Of a stretch of DNA of 64,000 bases, positions 63,904 through 64,000 are shown piece by piece. The notes under the pieces are model-generated. The model worked only from the letters and a program-made list of their open reading frames with translations, was not told where the DNA came from and did no database searches. The stretch covers positions 1 through 64,000 of the forward strand of contig JAIKYE010000090.1 of NCBI GenBank assembly GCA_024683455.1. The letters run 5' to 3'. The stretch's first letter is position 1, and each line of letters opens with the position of its first letter. The translations under genes and the position numbers were made by a program. The stretch comes from Bacteroidaceae bacterium. GTDB taxonomy: Bacteria; Bacteroidota; Bacteroidia; Bacteroidales; Bacteroidaceae.

Positions 63904-64000
63904 AACCAACATGTGCATGATATAAGGCGGAACGATTGGATTGCGGAGGAGTTTGAACACTAAATACTCCTTGAATTTAGGCTTCAGACTCCTCGTAAGT

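Noticed and set aside
63835-63999. A minus-strand frame entering from the window end (residues like KPKFKEYLVFKLLRNPIVPP)
   Set aside because: Looks fairly protein-like, but it would overlap the mutY end by 69 bases and its start is outside the window; not enough to call a gene.

Overview
The window is a chromosomal segment of a Bacteroidales bacterium, most like the Prevotella group. The evidence is sequence signals and gene content, not a database match. Nearly every promoter that can be read has the Bacteroidetes form: a -7 box TAnnTTTG, sometimes with a TTTG about 19-20 bases upstream. Shine-Dalgarno sequences are mostly absent. Lineage markers include a PorD-like protein of the type IX secretion system, a TamL-type lipoprotein of the BamA/TamA superfamily, a DUF3127 protein, Rho with a very long charged insertion, and a galM-MFS-galK operon. 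No insertion sequence, prophage, integrase or CRISPR array was seen. This is a dense, mostly housekeeping region.

Layout. 1-5350: queF (cut by the window edge) converges on dnaX; then a plus-strand run of an ftsB/divIC-like gene, a four-helix membrane protein, a DUF4369-like lipoprotein, plsC and a free-standing MetH reactivation domain. 5347-13787: pyrC and a polyprenol-phosphate glycosyltransferase on minus; guaA and a FlaA1-type nucleotide-sugar dehydratase on plus; rpiB and transketolase on minus. 14006-19440: a minus-strand galactose operon (galM, MFS transporter, galK) leading into a sodium/solute symporter. 19548-25242: a probable minus-strand operon of a LysM glucosaminidase, a YbiT-like ABC-F ATPase, grpE, dnaJ and folC. 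25336: cdd. 25847-35609: a long operon read from dnaN through a DnaQ-like exonuclease, coaBC, porD-like, recN, a TPR protein and tilS to a zinc-ribbon protein, tied together by 4-14 base overlaps.

35748-37455 holds a DUF3127 protein with an SSB-like tail, an 820-base intergenic region with a short candidate gene, and a small membrane protein. 37456-43525 is a tripartite RND efflux operon whose pump carries an extra membrane hairpin. 43727-48565: rho, a Uup-type ABC-F ATPase and a glycosyltransferase. 48637-54321: rarA-purT, a LOG-family protein with a 62-residue companion, an EEP-fold hydrolase and an acidic-tailed unknown. 54368-58741: a TrmH-type methyltransferase, tamL, a small lipoprotein and an MBL hydrolase. 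58818-63903: two identical tRNA-Lys(CTT) genes, aspS, an RNase G/E, a 29-codon very basic (probably ribosomal) gene and mutY.

Gene starts were moved inward from the longest open frame wherever a promoter box lies inside or downstream of the longer start (dnaX, ftsB, guaA, tkt, dnaN, mutY and others). I found no complete new system. The most unusual items are the extra two-helix hairpin in the periplasmic half of the RND pump, a degenerate HtrA-like domain fused to TPRs between recN and tilS, an ABC-F protein in which every element of one ATP site looks eroded, the SSB-like C-terminus on the DUF3127 protein next to dnaN, and the short genes at 36535-36687 and 62606-62695.
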